Made by a program: the position numbers and the translations under genes. A DNA stretch of 64,000 nucleotides. Source: Arthrobacter sp. Bi83 (GTDB taxonomy: Bacteria; Actinomycetota; Actinomycetes; Actinomycetales; Micrococcaceae). The notes under the pieces were generated by a model, which was given only the letters and a program-made list of their open reading frames with translations, did no database searches and had not been told where the DNA came from. Shown here in pieces: positions 63,990-64,000 of the stretch (position 1 is the first letter of the stretch; the number at the start of each line of letters is the position of its first letter). Where the stretch lies: positions 1 through 64,000 of the forward strand of contig NZ_CAKKLY010000016.1 of NCBI RefSeq assembly GCF_918698095.1, read 5' to 3'.

Positions 63990-64000
63990 TGGGCCGTCCG

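Overview
The window is high-GC DNA with tightly packed genes, many ATGA stop/start overlaps, GTG/TTG starts and DeoR/GntR/TetR regulators. Protein character (glyoxylate island, XylH-type importer, Bcp, heterodimeric ABC exporter) fits an actinobacterium of the Micrococcaceae, most likely an Arthrobacter relative. This placement is inferred from protein and codon character only; no rRNA or tRNA gene was seen.

Layout. (1) 1-4.5 kb: cassette A, a C-N hydrolase, a six-hairpin GH125-like glycosidase and a BadF/GlcNAc-kinase-type sugar kinase, followed by a sulfatase remnant and an ArsR-type regulator. (2) 4.9-6.3 kb: an IS110-family element with a possible bridge-RNA region. (3) 6.7-18.7 kb: a polyol/pentose locus with a ribose/xylose-type ABC importer, a divergent DeoR regulator, transaldolase, a 2-hydroxyacid dehydrogenase, a histidine phosphatase, two FGGY kinases and an RbtT/DalT-like MFS carrier. 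(4) 18.9-20.8 kb: an aldehyde dehydrogenase relic and a divergent SDR/TetR pair. (5) 21.3-31.4 kb: a GntR regulator fused to a binding-protein-like domain, a CUT1 ABC importer, cassette B (second copy of the hydrolase-glycosidase-kinase trio), a small unknown gene, a pyruvate-kinase/thiolase chimera and a glycerate kinase. (6) 31.5-39.5 kb: an intact heterodimeric ABC exporter with two truncated copies of its 3' end alternating with cargo genes (SDR/TetR, TMEM175-type channel, phosphotransferase). (7) 39.6-43.5 kb: housekeeping-like genes (dehydrogenase, VOC, SRPBCC). (8) 43.7-53.0 kb: seven tightly coupled genes for making and exporting a glycan or glycoconjugate (three glycosyltransferases, ABC exporter, two phosphotransferases, UDP-glucose dehydrogenase). 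(9) 53.6-64 kb: the allantoin/glyoxylate island (hyi, glxR, gcl, glxK, allB, a winged-helix regulator, bcp), a 32-nt-period repeat array, then a PuuE-like deacetylase and an NCS1 permease that runs to the window edge.

How it works together. Region 9 should import allantoin or a related base, open it, and route glyoxylate through tartronate semialdehyde to glycerate and phosphoglycerate. Region 3 should import a polyol or sugar, phosphorylate it and feed the pentose phosphate pathway. Region 5 looks like a complete import, hydrolysis and phosphorylation system for a nitrogen-containing or mannose-type glycoside that I cannot name. It is duplicated in part in region 1 and is the best candidate for an undescribed catabolic system. 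Region 8 is the best candidate for an undescribed biosynthetic/export system.
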